Origin: Comamonadaceae bacterium
GTDB lineage: Bacteria > Pseudomonadota > Gammaproteobacteria > Burkholderiales > Burkholderiaceae_C
Direction: 5' to 3'
Assembly: GCA_947374485.1 (NCBI GenBank)
Contig: CANCCF010000197.1
Span: 1 to 7,425, forward strand
Length of the DNA: 7,425 nucleotides
This document shows, in pieces, positions 1 through 5,007 of the stretch. The notes beneath the pieces are model-generated. The model was not told the origin of the DNA and ran no database searches. It saw only the letters and a program-made list of their open reading frames with translations. The translations under genes and the position numbers were made by a program. Numbering within the stretch: the first letter of the stretch is position 1; the number at the start of each line of letters is the position of its first letter.

Positions 1-1
1 G

Positions 2-712
2 ACCATCCGCACGGTCGACATCGGGGCCGACAAACCGCTGGACAAGGGCCACAAGGAGGATACCCACCTCAACCCCGCCCTGGGCCTGCGTGCCATCCGC
101 TGGAGCTTGGCCGATCCGGCCATGTTTTTGACCCAGCTGCGCGCCATTCTGCGGGCGGCGGTGCACGGCCAGGTCAACCTGCTGGTCCCCATGCTGGCCC
201 ACGGCAGCGAAATCCGCCAGACCCTGGCCCTGCTGGACTTTGCCCGCGCCGAGCTGGACCAGCGCGGCGTGGTCTACGGCCCGCTCAAGCTGGGGGCGAT
301 GATTGAGATCCCCGCTGCTGCGCTGACGCTGCCGCTGTTCCTTAAATACTTCGACTTTTTGTCGGTCGGCACCAACGACCTGATCCAGTACACCCTGGCC
401 ATCGACCGCGCCGACGAATCGGTGGCCCACTTGTACGACCCGCTGCACCCGGCGGTGTTGCAACTGGTGGCCAACACCATTGCCGAATGCCGCGCCCAGG
501 GCAAGGACGTGAGCGTGTGCGGGGAAATGGCGGGCGACACGGCGCTGACCCGCCTGCTGCTGGGCCTGGGCCTGCGCAGCTTCTCCATGCACCCGGCCCA
601 GATTCTGGCGGTCAAACAGGAAATCCTGCGCGCCGATGCGGGCAAGCTGGCCCTGTGGGCCCAGCAGGTGCTGGTGTCCGAAGACCCGGCCCTGCTGCTG
701 GCCCGCCACTGA
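2..712 (+). CDS. ptsI: PTS enzyme I (phosphoenolpyruvate-protein phosphotransferase), C-terminal part, 5' truncated
   Basis: Enzyme I takes phosphate from phosphoenolpyruvate and passes it to HPr, starting the cytoplasmic PTS phosphorelay. The open frame runs in from the window edge, giving 236 visible residues up to TGA at 710-712. The part seen is the PEP-binding TIM barrel. RTVDIGADK (visible residues 3-11) and GLRAIR (28-33) supply the phosphate-binding arginines, MIEIPAA carries the metal-binding Glu at 102, GTNDLIQYTLAIDR contains the metal-binding Asp at 126, and VCGEMAGD holds the catalytic Cys at 173. The tail FSMHPAQI then LAVKQEI is typical of the family. The usual RTxDIGGDK reads GADK here, a mild change. 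The N-terminal HPr-binding domain and phospho-His lie outside the window, so a classical PtsI cannot be separated from a PtsP/nitrogen-type enzyme; automatic pipelines often call this family ptsP. A TTG at 107 is an internal leucine codon, not a start. Confidence 0.95.
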   Translation, partial: TIRTVDIGADKPLDKGHKEDTHLNPALGLRAIRWSLADPAMFLTQLRAILRAAVHGQVNLLVPMLAHGSEIRQTLALLDFARAELDQRGVVYGPLKLGAMIEIPAAALTLPLFLKYFDFLSVGTNDLIQYTLAIDRADESVAHLYDPLHPAVLQLVANTIAECRAQGKDVSVCGEMAGDTALTRLLLGLGLRSFSMHPAQILAVKQEILRADAGKLALWAQQVLVSEDPALLLARH

Positions 713-721
713 GCGGCCGTT

Positions 722-740
722 CCCGGGAGATTAGCCCGGG
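722..740. terminator. GC hairpin between convergent ptsI and gpr, possible weak bidirectional terminator
   Basis: CCCGGG at 722-727 and CCCGGG at 735-740 can pair as a 6-bp stem with a 7-base loop (AGATTAG). The loop contains the gpr stop codon (TAA on the minus strand, 731-733). It sits 9 bases past the ptsI stop. No T-tract follows on either strand, so intrinsic termination would be weak. It may only slow polymerase or protect 3' ends. Confidence 0.3.
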
Positions 741-1780
741 CGCTGGTCGGTAGAAGGCTTCTTCCAGAGGTTGATGCCGCCGTCCACCGCGTGCTGGTCA
801 ATGGTGGCGAGCTCGTCCGCTGAGAAGCTCATGTTTTGCATGGCACCCACCAGGTCCACAATTTGCGCGGGCTTGCTCGCACCAATCAAGGCGGTGGTGA
901 CACGCGCATCGCGCAGCACCCAGGCAATGGCCATTTGCGCCAGGCTCTGGCCGCGCGCCTGGGCAATCTCGTTGAGCGCGCCCACATGTTTCAGGTTTTG
1001 CGGGCTCAGGTGGTCAGCGGTGAAGGAGCCGCCACCCGGGCGGTTGATGCGCGCATCGGCAGGTACGCCGTTGAGGTATTTGTCGGTCAACAGACCCTGG
1101 GCCAGCGCGCTGAATGCAATGCAGCCCATGCCGGTTTCTTCCAGGGCATTCAACAGGTCTTCTTCGATCCAGCGGTTCAGCAGGCTGTAGGACGGCTGGT
1201 GGATCAGCGCGCGCACGCCCATGCTCCTGAGAATGGCAGCGGCCTCGCGTGTCTTGCCCGCCGAGTAGCTGCTGATGCCCACGTACAGGGCCTTGCCCTG
1301 CTGCACGGCCGTTGCCAGCGCACCCATGGTTTCTTCAAGCGGAGTGTCGGGGTCAAAGCGGTGCGAATAAAAAATGTCCACATAGTCCAGGCCCATGCGT
1401 TTGAGGCTTTGGTCCAGGCTGGCCAGCACGTATTTGCGCGAGCCGCCGCCCTGGCCATAGGGGCCGGGCCACATGTCCCAACCGGCCTTGCTGGAGATGA
1501 CCAGCTCGTCACGGTAGGGACTGAAATCGCGGCGCAGGTGCTCGCCGAAATTGGTTTCGGCGCTGCCGTAGGGCGGGCCGTAGTTGTTGGCCAGATCGAA
1601 GTGGGTGATGCCCAGATCAAAGGCGGTGCGCAGCATGTCGCGCTGGGCCTGAAAGGGTGTGGCGTCACCAAAGTTGTGCCACAGGCCCAGCGACACGGCG
1701 GGCAAATGGAGGCCGCTCTTGCCGCAGGTGCGGTAAGGCATGGTGCCGTCATAACGTTCGGTTTTGGCTTGGTATTGCAT
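731..1780 (-). CDS. gpr: L-glyceraldehyde 3-phosphate reductase, YghZ/Gpr-type aldo/keto reductase
   Basis: This is a cytoplasmic NADPH-dependent aldo/keto reductase of 349 residues, about the length of E. coli YghZ (346) and alignable with it throughout. That enzyme (AKR14A) reduces L-glyceraldehyde 3-phosphate and methylglyoxal, so a triose-phosphate detoxification role is inferred. The catalytic tetrad is present: Asp62 and Tyr67 in FDLANNYGPP, Lys98 in SSKAG, and His140 in FYSHR. Other family blocks are SLGLWHNFG (30-38), SRKYVLASLDQSLKRMGL (114-131), LIHQPSYSLLNRW (192-204) and the cofactor-phosphate site IGASKPAQI (299-307). The ATG at 1778-1780 lies 12 bases after the aroQ stop, with a weak GAGA ribosome site in that gap, so it is the last gene of the lipoate block. 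An independent promoter is not apparent. The substrate is inferred from the subfamily, since many related reductases are promiscuous. Confidence 0.95.
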   Translation of the reverse strand: MQYQAKTERYDGTMPYRTCGKSGLHLPAVSLGLWHNFGDATPFQAQRDMLRTAFDLGITHFDLANNYGPPYGSAETNFGEHLRRDFSPYRDELVISSKAGWDMWPGPYGQGGGSRKYVLASLDQSLKRMGLDYVDIFYSHRFDPDTPLEETMGALATAVQQGKALYVGISSYSAGKTREAAAILRSMGVRALIHQPSYSLLNRWIEEDLLNALEETGMGCIAFSALAQGLLTDKYLNGVPADARINRPGGGSFTADHLSPQNLKHVGALNEIAQARGQSLAQMAIAWVLRDARVTTALIGASKPAQIVDLVGAMQNMSFSADELATIDQHAVDGGINLWKKPSTDQRPG

Positions 1781-1792
1781 GGGGGTCTCGTT

Positions 1793-2239
1793 TTATTGTT
1801 GGTTGGCTTGCGCGGCCGACACCGCAGCGCGCAGGCCCAATAGGTAACTGTCGGCGCCAAAGCCGCAGATTTGGCCCTTGGCGATTTCCGCAAACACCGA
1901 GGTGTGGCGAAACGCCTCGCGGGCGTGGATGTTGGACATGTGCACTTCAATGATGGGGCAGGTGAGTATGGCCAGCGCGTCGCGTATGCCATAGCTGTAG
2001 TGCGTCCAGGCACCGGCGTTGATCAGCACGGCGTCCACCTGCTCGGCAAAAGCATGGTGGATGCGTTCGCACATGGCGCCTTCCAGGTTGGTCTGGAAGC
2101 ATTCCACCTCGGTGCCAAGCTCCTGACCAAGAATTGCCAGGTTGGCATTGATCTCTGCCAGCGTCACCGTTCCGTATTGCCTGGGGTCGCGCTTGCCGAA
2201 CATGTTCAGGTTCACGCCGTTCAATACCAATACTTTCAT
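1793..2239 (-). CDS. aroQ: 3-dehydroquinate dehydratase, type II (AroQ), with divergent consensus residues
   Basis: It is predicted to dehydrate 3-dehydroquinate to 3-dehydroshikimate in the shikimate pathway, as a cytoplasmic dodecamer of flavodoxin-like subunits. Numbering from the chosen start (148 residues, normal for the family), Arg17 and the catalytic Tyr22 lie in GKRDPRQYG, Asn74 and His80 in NAGAWTH, Glu98 and His100 in IEVHMSNIHARE, followed by FRH; all expected catalytic residues are present. Oddities: the consensus NGPNLN reads NGVNLN (7-12) and NPGA(Y/F)TH reads NAGAWTH. Start choice: the ATG at 2237-2239 has GGAG seven bases upstream and gives the typical MKVLVLNG beginning. An ATG two codons earlier (2243-2245) overlaps the lipA stop as ATGA but has GGAG only one base away. 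Either start implies tight coupling to lipA. Burkholderiales commonly carry another aroQ elsewhere, so this may be a paralogue with a special role (inference). Confidence 0.93.
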   Translation of the reverse strand: MKVLVLNGVNLNMFGKRDPRQYGTVTLAEINANLAILGQELGTEVECFQTNLEGAMCERIHHAFAEQVDAVLINAGAWTHYSYGIRDALAILTCPIIEVHMSNIHAREAFRHTSVFAEIAKGQICGFGADSYLLGLRAAVSAAQANQQ

Positions 2240-2241
2240 CT

Positions 2242-3282
2242 TCATGCTCCGGTGGTTGCAGCGCCTGCTGCCGAGTGCGCCTGCTGGTCGGCGTGGTAGC
2301 TGCTACGGACCATGGCGCCCACGGCGGCGTGTTTGAAGCCCATTTTGTAGGCTTCGGCCTCGAACATTTTGAAGGTGTCGGGGTGCACGTAGCGGCGCAC
2401 CGGCAGGTGGCTGGTGGAGGGCGCCAGGTACTGGCCAATGGTCAGCATCTCGATGTGGTGGGCGCGCATGTCACGCATCACTTCTAGGATTTCTTCATCT
2501 GTCTCGCCCAGGCCCACCATCAAGCCGCTTTTGGTTTTGACGTCCGGAAACAGGGCCTTGAATTTCTTTAGCAGGTTCAGACTGAATTGGTAATCCGAGC
2601 CGGGTCGCGCTTCCTTGTAGAGGCGTGGAATGGTTTCCAGGTTGTGGTTCATCACATCCGGGGGGGCGGCCTTGAGGATCTCCAGCGCGCGGTCATCGCG
2701 GCCGCGGAAGTCGGGCACCAGCACCTCGATTTGCGTCATCGGGGAAAGCTCACGCGTCTTGCGGATGCACTCCACAAAATGGCCGGCGCCACCATCGCGC
2801 AAATCGTCGCGGTCCACGCTGGTAATGACCACGTAGCTCAGCTTGAGCTGGGCAATGGTTTTGGCAAGGTTGTCGGGCTCGTTCGCATCCAGCGGGTCGG
2901 GGCGGCCGTGGCCCACATCGCAGAAGGGGCAGCGGCGCGTGCACTTGTCGCCCATGATCATGAAGGTGGCCGTACCCTTGCCAAAGCATTCGCCGATGTT
3001 GGGGCAGCTGGCTTCCTCGCACACGGTCACCAGCTTGTTGGCACGCAGCACGTCCTTGATCTCGTAAAAGCGGGTCGTTGGCGAACCGGCCTTGACGCGG
3101 ATCCACTCCGGCTTCTTGAGCACCTCGGCGGCCTGCACCTTGACGGGTATGCGCGAGAGCTTGGCCGCGGCCTTTTGTTTGGACAGGGGGTTGTAATCTT
3201 CGGTACTTTGCACTTCGCGCACGGTGGCATTGCGCGGCTCGTCGCTGGCGCTCGGGTGGCTGGTGTCTTCACTGTGGCTCAT
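2242..3282 (-). CDS. lipA: Lipoyl synthase, radical SAM (LipA)
   Basis: LipA inserts two sulfur atoms at C6 and C8 of protein-bound octanoyl groups, finishing the lipoyl cofactor of 2-oxoacid dehydrogenases and the glycine cleavage H protein. Both iron-sulfur sites are visible (numbering for 346 residues): auxiliary cluster cysteines 88, 93 and 99 in CEEASCPNIGEC, and radical SAM cysteines 114, 118 and 121 in CTRRCPFC, followed by DVGHGRP. RSSYHAD near the C terminus (326-332) supplies the conserved serine ligand of the auxiliary cluster. MVGLGET, NHNLET and GQYLAPS are family blocks. Residues 1 to about 30 are a polar, poorly conserved leader, and the last 15 or so are Ala/Gln-rich. I chose the ATG at 3280-3282. 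The longer frame would need a TTG at 3328-3330 that overlaps lipB by 23 bases. Neither start has a clear ribosome site. With ATG the gap to lipB is 25 bases. The gene lies between lipB and aroQ in one transcript. Confidence 0.97.
   Translation of the reverse strand: MSHSEDTSHPSASDEPRNATVREVQSTEDYNPLSKQKAAAKLSRIPVKVQAAEVLKKPEWIRVKAGSPTTRFYEIKDVLRANKLVTVCEEASCPNIGECFGKGTATFMIMGDKCTRRCPFCDVGHGRPDPLDANEPDNLAKTIAQLKLSYVVITSVDRDDLRDGGAGHFVECIRKTRELSPMTQIEVLVPDFRGRDDRALEILKAAPPDVMNHNLETIPRLYKEARPGSDYQFSLNLLKKFKALFPDVKTKSGLMVGLGETDEEILEVMRDMRAHHIEMLTIGQYLAPSTSHLPVRRYVHPDTFKMFEAEAYKMGFKHAAVGAMVRSSYHADQQAHSAAGAATTGA
2247..2250 (-). promoter_or_regulatory. Ribosome binding site that decides the aroQ start
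   Basis: On the minus strand GGAG (2250 to 2247) lies inside the last codons of lipA. It is 7 bases before the ATG at 2239 and only 1 base before the ATG at 2245. The spacing favours the inner ATG and ties aroQ translation to ribosomes finishing lipA. Confidence 0.6.
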
Positions 3283-3307
3283 GGTGTGTGGGCGGGTAGG
3301 TTGCGCA

Positions 3308-4012
3308 TCAGGGCGCGAGGTAAGTGGCAAGCTTGTGGCTCAGGATGTCAGCGGCATCTTGCCAGCCGACAGCAACGCCAATTGTAGAAAGGTCCACGGT
3401 TTGCAGGGCCGCATAACCGCAAGGGTTGATGCGCGCAAAGGGCTCCAGGTCCATGGCCACGTTCAGGGCCAGGCCGTGGTAGGTGCAATTGCGGCTGACC
3501 TTGATGCCTAAAGCGGCAATCTTGCCAAGCCCGGTGAAGTCAGGCGCCATGGTGCGGGAGCCGCCTGCGTCCTTGCCCGGGCGATTGGGCAGCGGTGTGT
3601 GGCCGAAGGGGTCATCCAGCCGCACGTAAATGCCCGGTGCGCCCGCAACGCGGTGGCCGGTCACGCCAAAGTGCAGCAGGGTACGGATCAGTGCCTCCTC
3701 CAGGCGGTACACATACTCCTTGACGAAGTAACCGGCGCGCTTGAGGTTGAGTAGCGGATAGCCCACCACCTGCCCGGGCCCGTGGTAGGTGACCTGGCCG
3801 CCGCGGTTGGTCTGCACCACGGGTATGTGGGCGGGGTTGAAAATGTGTTCGGGCTTGCCCGCCAGTCCCTGGGTGTAGACCGGCGGGTGCTCGCACATCC
3901 ACAGCTGGTCTTCGCTGGGGGGCTGGCCTTCCAGGTCGCGCTGTTCGGTGAAGGCCTGCATGGCCGCATAGGTGGGTGCGTAGTCCACGCGACCCAGTTG
4001 TGCAATCTGCAT
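3308..4012 (-). CDS. lipB: Octanoyl-[acyl carrier protein]:protein N-octanoyltransferase (LipB)
   Basis: LipB moves the octanoyl chain from acyl carrier protein to the target lysine of lipoyl domains, making the substrate of LipA. In the 234-residue form, RGGQVTYHGPGQ (70-81) is the substrate-binding block. The catalytic dyad is Lys164 in GLGKIAALG and Cys198 in RINPCGYA, with CTYHGLALNV between them. Compared with E. coli LipB there is an insert of about 26 residues (roughly 132-157, DDPFGHTPLPNRPGKD and on) between GIYV and the catalytic lysine. From memory, Comamonadaceae relatives share an insert here. Start choice: the ATG at 4010-4012 has AAGGG 7 bases upstream. A GTG two codons earlier (4016-4018) is too close to that site. 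The gap to ybeD is 10 bases, and the ribosome site overlaps the ybeD stop, so the two are probably translationally coupled. Confidence 0.97.
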   Translation of the reverse strand: MQIAQLGRVDYAPTYAAMQAFTEQRDLEGQPPSEDQLWMCEHPPVYTQGLAGKPEHIFNPAHIPVVQTNRGGQVTYHGPGQVVGYPLLNLKRAGYFVKEYVYRLEEALIRTLLHFGVTGHRVAGAPGIYVRLDDPFGHTPLPNRPGKDAGGSRTMAPDFTGLGKIAALGIKVSRNCTYHGLALNVAMDLEPFARINPCGYAALQTVDLSTIGVAVGWQDAADILSHKLATYLAP

Positions 4013-4019
4013 CAGCACA

Positions 4020-4024
4020 CCCTT
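4020..4024 (-). promoter_or_regulatory. lipB ribosome binding site overlapping the ybeD stop codon
   Basis: Reading the minus strand, TAAGGG contains the last two bases of the ybeD TAA (4023-4025) and the AAGGG ribosome site (4024 to 4020). It is 7 bases before the ATG at 4012, so the ATG rather than the GTG at 4018 is the likely start. Ribosomes terminating on ybeD would expose this site. Confidence 0.6.
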
Positions 4025-4325
4025 ACAGCACGACCTTGACCATCGGGTGGGTACTGAGCGTGCGGTACAACTCGTCGAGCTGTTCGCGGCTGGTGGCGTT
4101 GACGGTGACCGTCACGCCCAGGTATTTACCGCCCTTGCTCTCACGCAATTCGATGGTGGCGGCATCAAAGTCCGGATCAAATTGCAGGGTGATGGCGGTG
4201 ATGGCGTGCACCAGACCGTCCACCTTCTCGCCCATGACCTTGATCGGAAATTTGCTGGGGTACTCGATCAGCGACTCGGCGCGCGAGGCCGCAGGTTCTT
4301 CTTCGGGGGTGGCAGGTGTTGGCAT
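4023..4325 (-). CDS. ybeD: YbeD/DUF493 family small protein
   Basis: A 100-residue cytoplasmic protein of the DUF493 (UPF0250, YbeD) family. The core, about residues 19-100, shows the family pattern: LIEYPSKFPIKVMG (19-32), then KGGKYLGVTVTVNATS (64-79), REQLDELYRTL (80-90) and the terminal MVKVVL. E. coli YbeD (87 residues) is known to have an ACT-like ferredoxin fold; its molecular role is not established. The first 18 residues are Pro/Glu/Ala-rich, probably disordered, and absent from the E. coli protein. It is the first gene of the minus-strand block and lies directly upstream of lipB, the same neighbour as in E. coli, which is the best hint of a link to lipoate metabolism. The ATG at 4323-4325 is the only plausible start, although the bases upstream of it show no strong ribosome site. 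Confidence 0.93.
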   Translation of the reverse strand: MPTPATPEEEPAASRAESLIEYPSKFPIKVMGEKVDGLVHAITAITLQFDPDFDAATIELRESKGGKYLGVTVTVNATSREQLDELYRTLSTHPMVKVVL

Positions 4326-4355
4326 GGGGTGTCAGGAGTGTGGGCAAATTATGCA

Positions 4356-4369
4356 GCGGCACATGCCGC
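4356..4369. promoter_or_regulatory. Interrupted palindrome in the divergent ybeD/atpI control region
   Basis: GCGGCA-CA-TGCCGC is a perfect 6+6 inverted repeat with a 2-base centre, 31 bases upstream of the ybeD ATG and 55 bases before the TATAAT of the atp promoter. The symmetry and place suit a dimeric DNA-binding protein, or a hairpin in the ybeD leader if transcription starts upstream of it. I do not recognise the motif as a known regulator site. Confidence 0.35.
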
Positions 4370-4386
4370 AGTACGGATGTCGGCAA

Positions 4387-4408
4387 TTTGTAAAGGCTTT
4401 GTAATGGC
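4387..4408 (+). repeat. Tandem 11-bp direct repeat upstream of the atp promoter -10
   Basis: TTTGTAAAGGC (4387-4397) is followed at once by TTTGTAATGGC (4398-4408), identical at 10 of 11 positions. The second copy falls across the -35 region of the promoter whose TATAAT is at 4425. TTTGTAA recurs at 11-base spacing, about one helical turn, which is the layout of tandem sites bound by OmpR/PhoB-type regulators. The sequence itself does not match a regulator I can name. Confidence 0.45.
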
Positions 4409-4430
4409 TTCCCGGGTTTCTACGTATAAT
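4402..4430 (+). promoter_or_regulatory. Probable sigma-70 promoter of the atp operon
   Basis: A perfect -10 hexamer TATAAT lies at 4425-4430. At 17-base spacing the -35 is TAATGG (4402-4407), a poor match to TTGACA. TTGTAA at 4399-4404 is better but 20 bases away. No extended -10 TG is present. Transcription would start near 4436-4439, giving a leader of about 45 bases before atpI. The weak -35 combined with the tandem repeat suggests help from an activator (inference). Confidence 0.6.
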
Positions 4431-4482
4431 CGATGGCTGTGCTTAATTTTGCAGGTGGTCTGTAACCTGGGCGTAATCTGAA

Positions 4483-4977
4483 ATGGTGACAATCGACACA
4501 GATGCGGCAAGGGATGCAGATGGCAAAGAAGTGTCTGACTTCACGCCCCTGACTCCATCCGAAGCACAGGCGCTGCGCAAGCAGTATCCGTCTGTTTCTC
4601 CCTGGTGGGTGGTGGCGGCTCAGGTGCTGGTGGGCCTTCTGGTGACCCTGGTTGCCTGGGGGGTGAGCGGCAAGCAAGCGGTTGGTTGGTCTGCAGCGTG
4701 CGGTGCCATGGCAGTTATTGTGCCGGCCGCGTTGTTTGCAAGAGGGGTGACCGGACAATTTGCCTCGGCCAATGCGGGTTCCGCAGTGCTGAGCTTCTTT
4801 GTCTGGGAAATGGTCAAAATTTTCGTGACGGTGGGCATTTTGTTTACGGCCCATCGTTTGGTGGCGGACTTGAGTTGGCCTGCCATGCTGATTGGCCTGG
4901 TGGTAACAATGAAGGTGTACTGGTTGGCTCTGGGTTTCAAGCGAAAGCCACTGGCCGGTACAAATAAAAACGCTTAA
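4483..4977 (+). CDS. atpI: ATP synthase subunit I (AtpI), membrane assembly factor
   Basis: AtpI is a small inner-membrane protein encoded first in many atp operons. It is not part of the finished enzyme and, in studied species, helps assemble the c-ring. This copy has 164 residues: a polar N terminus (1-40), then four predicted membrane helices at about 41-61 (beginning WWVVAAQVLVGLL), 68-87, 97-122 and 132-151. The block WEMVKIFVTVGILF (108-121) resembles the family's conserved third helix with an acidic residue and lysine. The C terminus is basic. The start is ATG at 4483; an in-frame stop at 4474 excludes a longer form, and GTG at 4486 is a possible alternative. No good ribosome site precedes it, which would fit low expression relative to the structural subunits. 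The gap to atpB is 28 bases. The sequence is poorly conserved as in all AtpI, so position adds much of the certainty. Confidence 0.88.
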   Translation: MVTIDTDAARDADGKEVSDFTPLTPSEAQALRKQYPSVSPWWVVAAQVLVGLLVTLVAWGVSGKQAVGWSAACGAMAVIVPAALFARGVTGQFASANAGSAVLSFFVWEMVKIFVTVGILFTAHRLVADLSWPAMLIGLVVTMKVYWLALGFKRKPLAGTNKNA

Positions 4978-4984
4978 CGGCAAA

Positions 4985-5007
4985 AGTAACTGATACGAGT
5001 AACTGAT
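4985..5007 (+). repeat. 13-bp-period direct repeat spanning the atpB start codon
   Basis: AGTAACTGAT occurs at 4985-4994 and again at 4998-5007, separated by ACG. The second copy contains the first two bases of the atpB ATG (5006-5008); in the first copy the equivalent triplet is ATA. It looks like a small tandem duplication of the initiation region, with GAG of the second unit (4997-4999) as the only, weak, ribosome-site candidate. Confidence 0.6.

Noticed and set aside
107..712. Enzyme I starting at TTG 107 as a complete short gene
   Set aside because: Conserved enzyme I residues (RTVDIGADK, NPALGLRAIR) continue in frame upstream to the window edge, so the gene is merely cut by the window.
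836..1843. Long plus-strand open frame (335 codons) opposite gpr and the aroQ end
   Set aside because: It is antisense to a clearly recognised reductase, with a His/Ala/Gly/Val-rich composition typical of reverse-frame reading in GC-rich DNA and no recognisable domain.
2587..3387. Plus-strand open frame (266 codons) opposite lipA
   Set aside because: Antisense shadow of lipA; no ribosome site, no family resemblance, biased composition.
4399..4430. TTGTAA (4399-4404) as the -35 of the atp promoter
   Set aside because: The spacer to TATAAT would be 20 bases, too long for normal sigma-70 use; kept only as part of the tandem repeat.
4326..4482. Riboswitch, small RNA or tRNA in the divergent region
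   Set aside because: Only about 157 bases with no conserved riboswitch core, no cloverleaf and no terminator with a T-tract; short repeats and a promoter are all I can support. The minus-strand ybeD promoter could not be placed with confidence.
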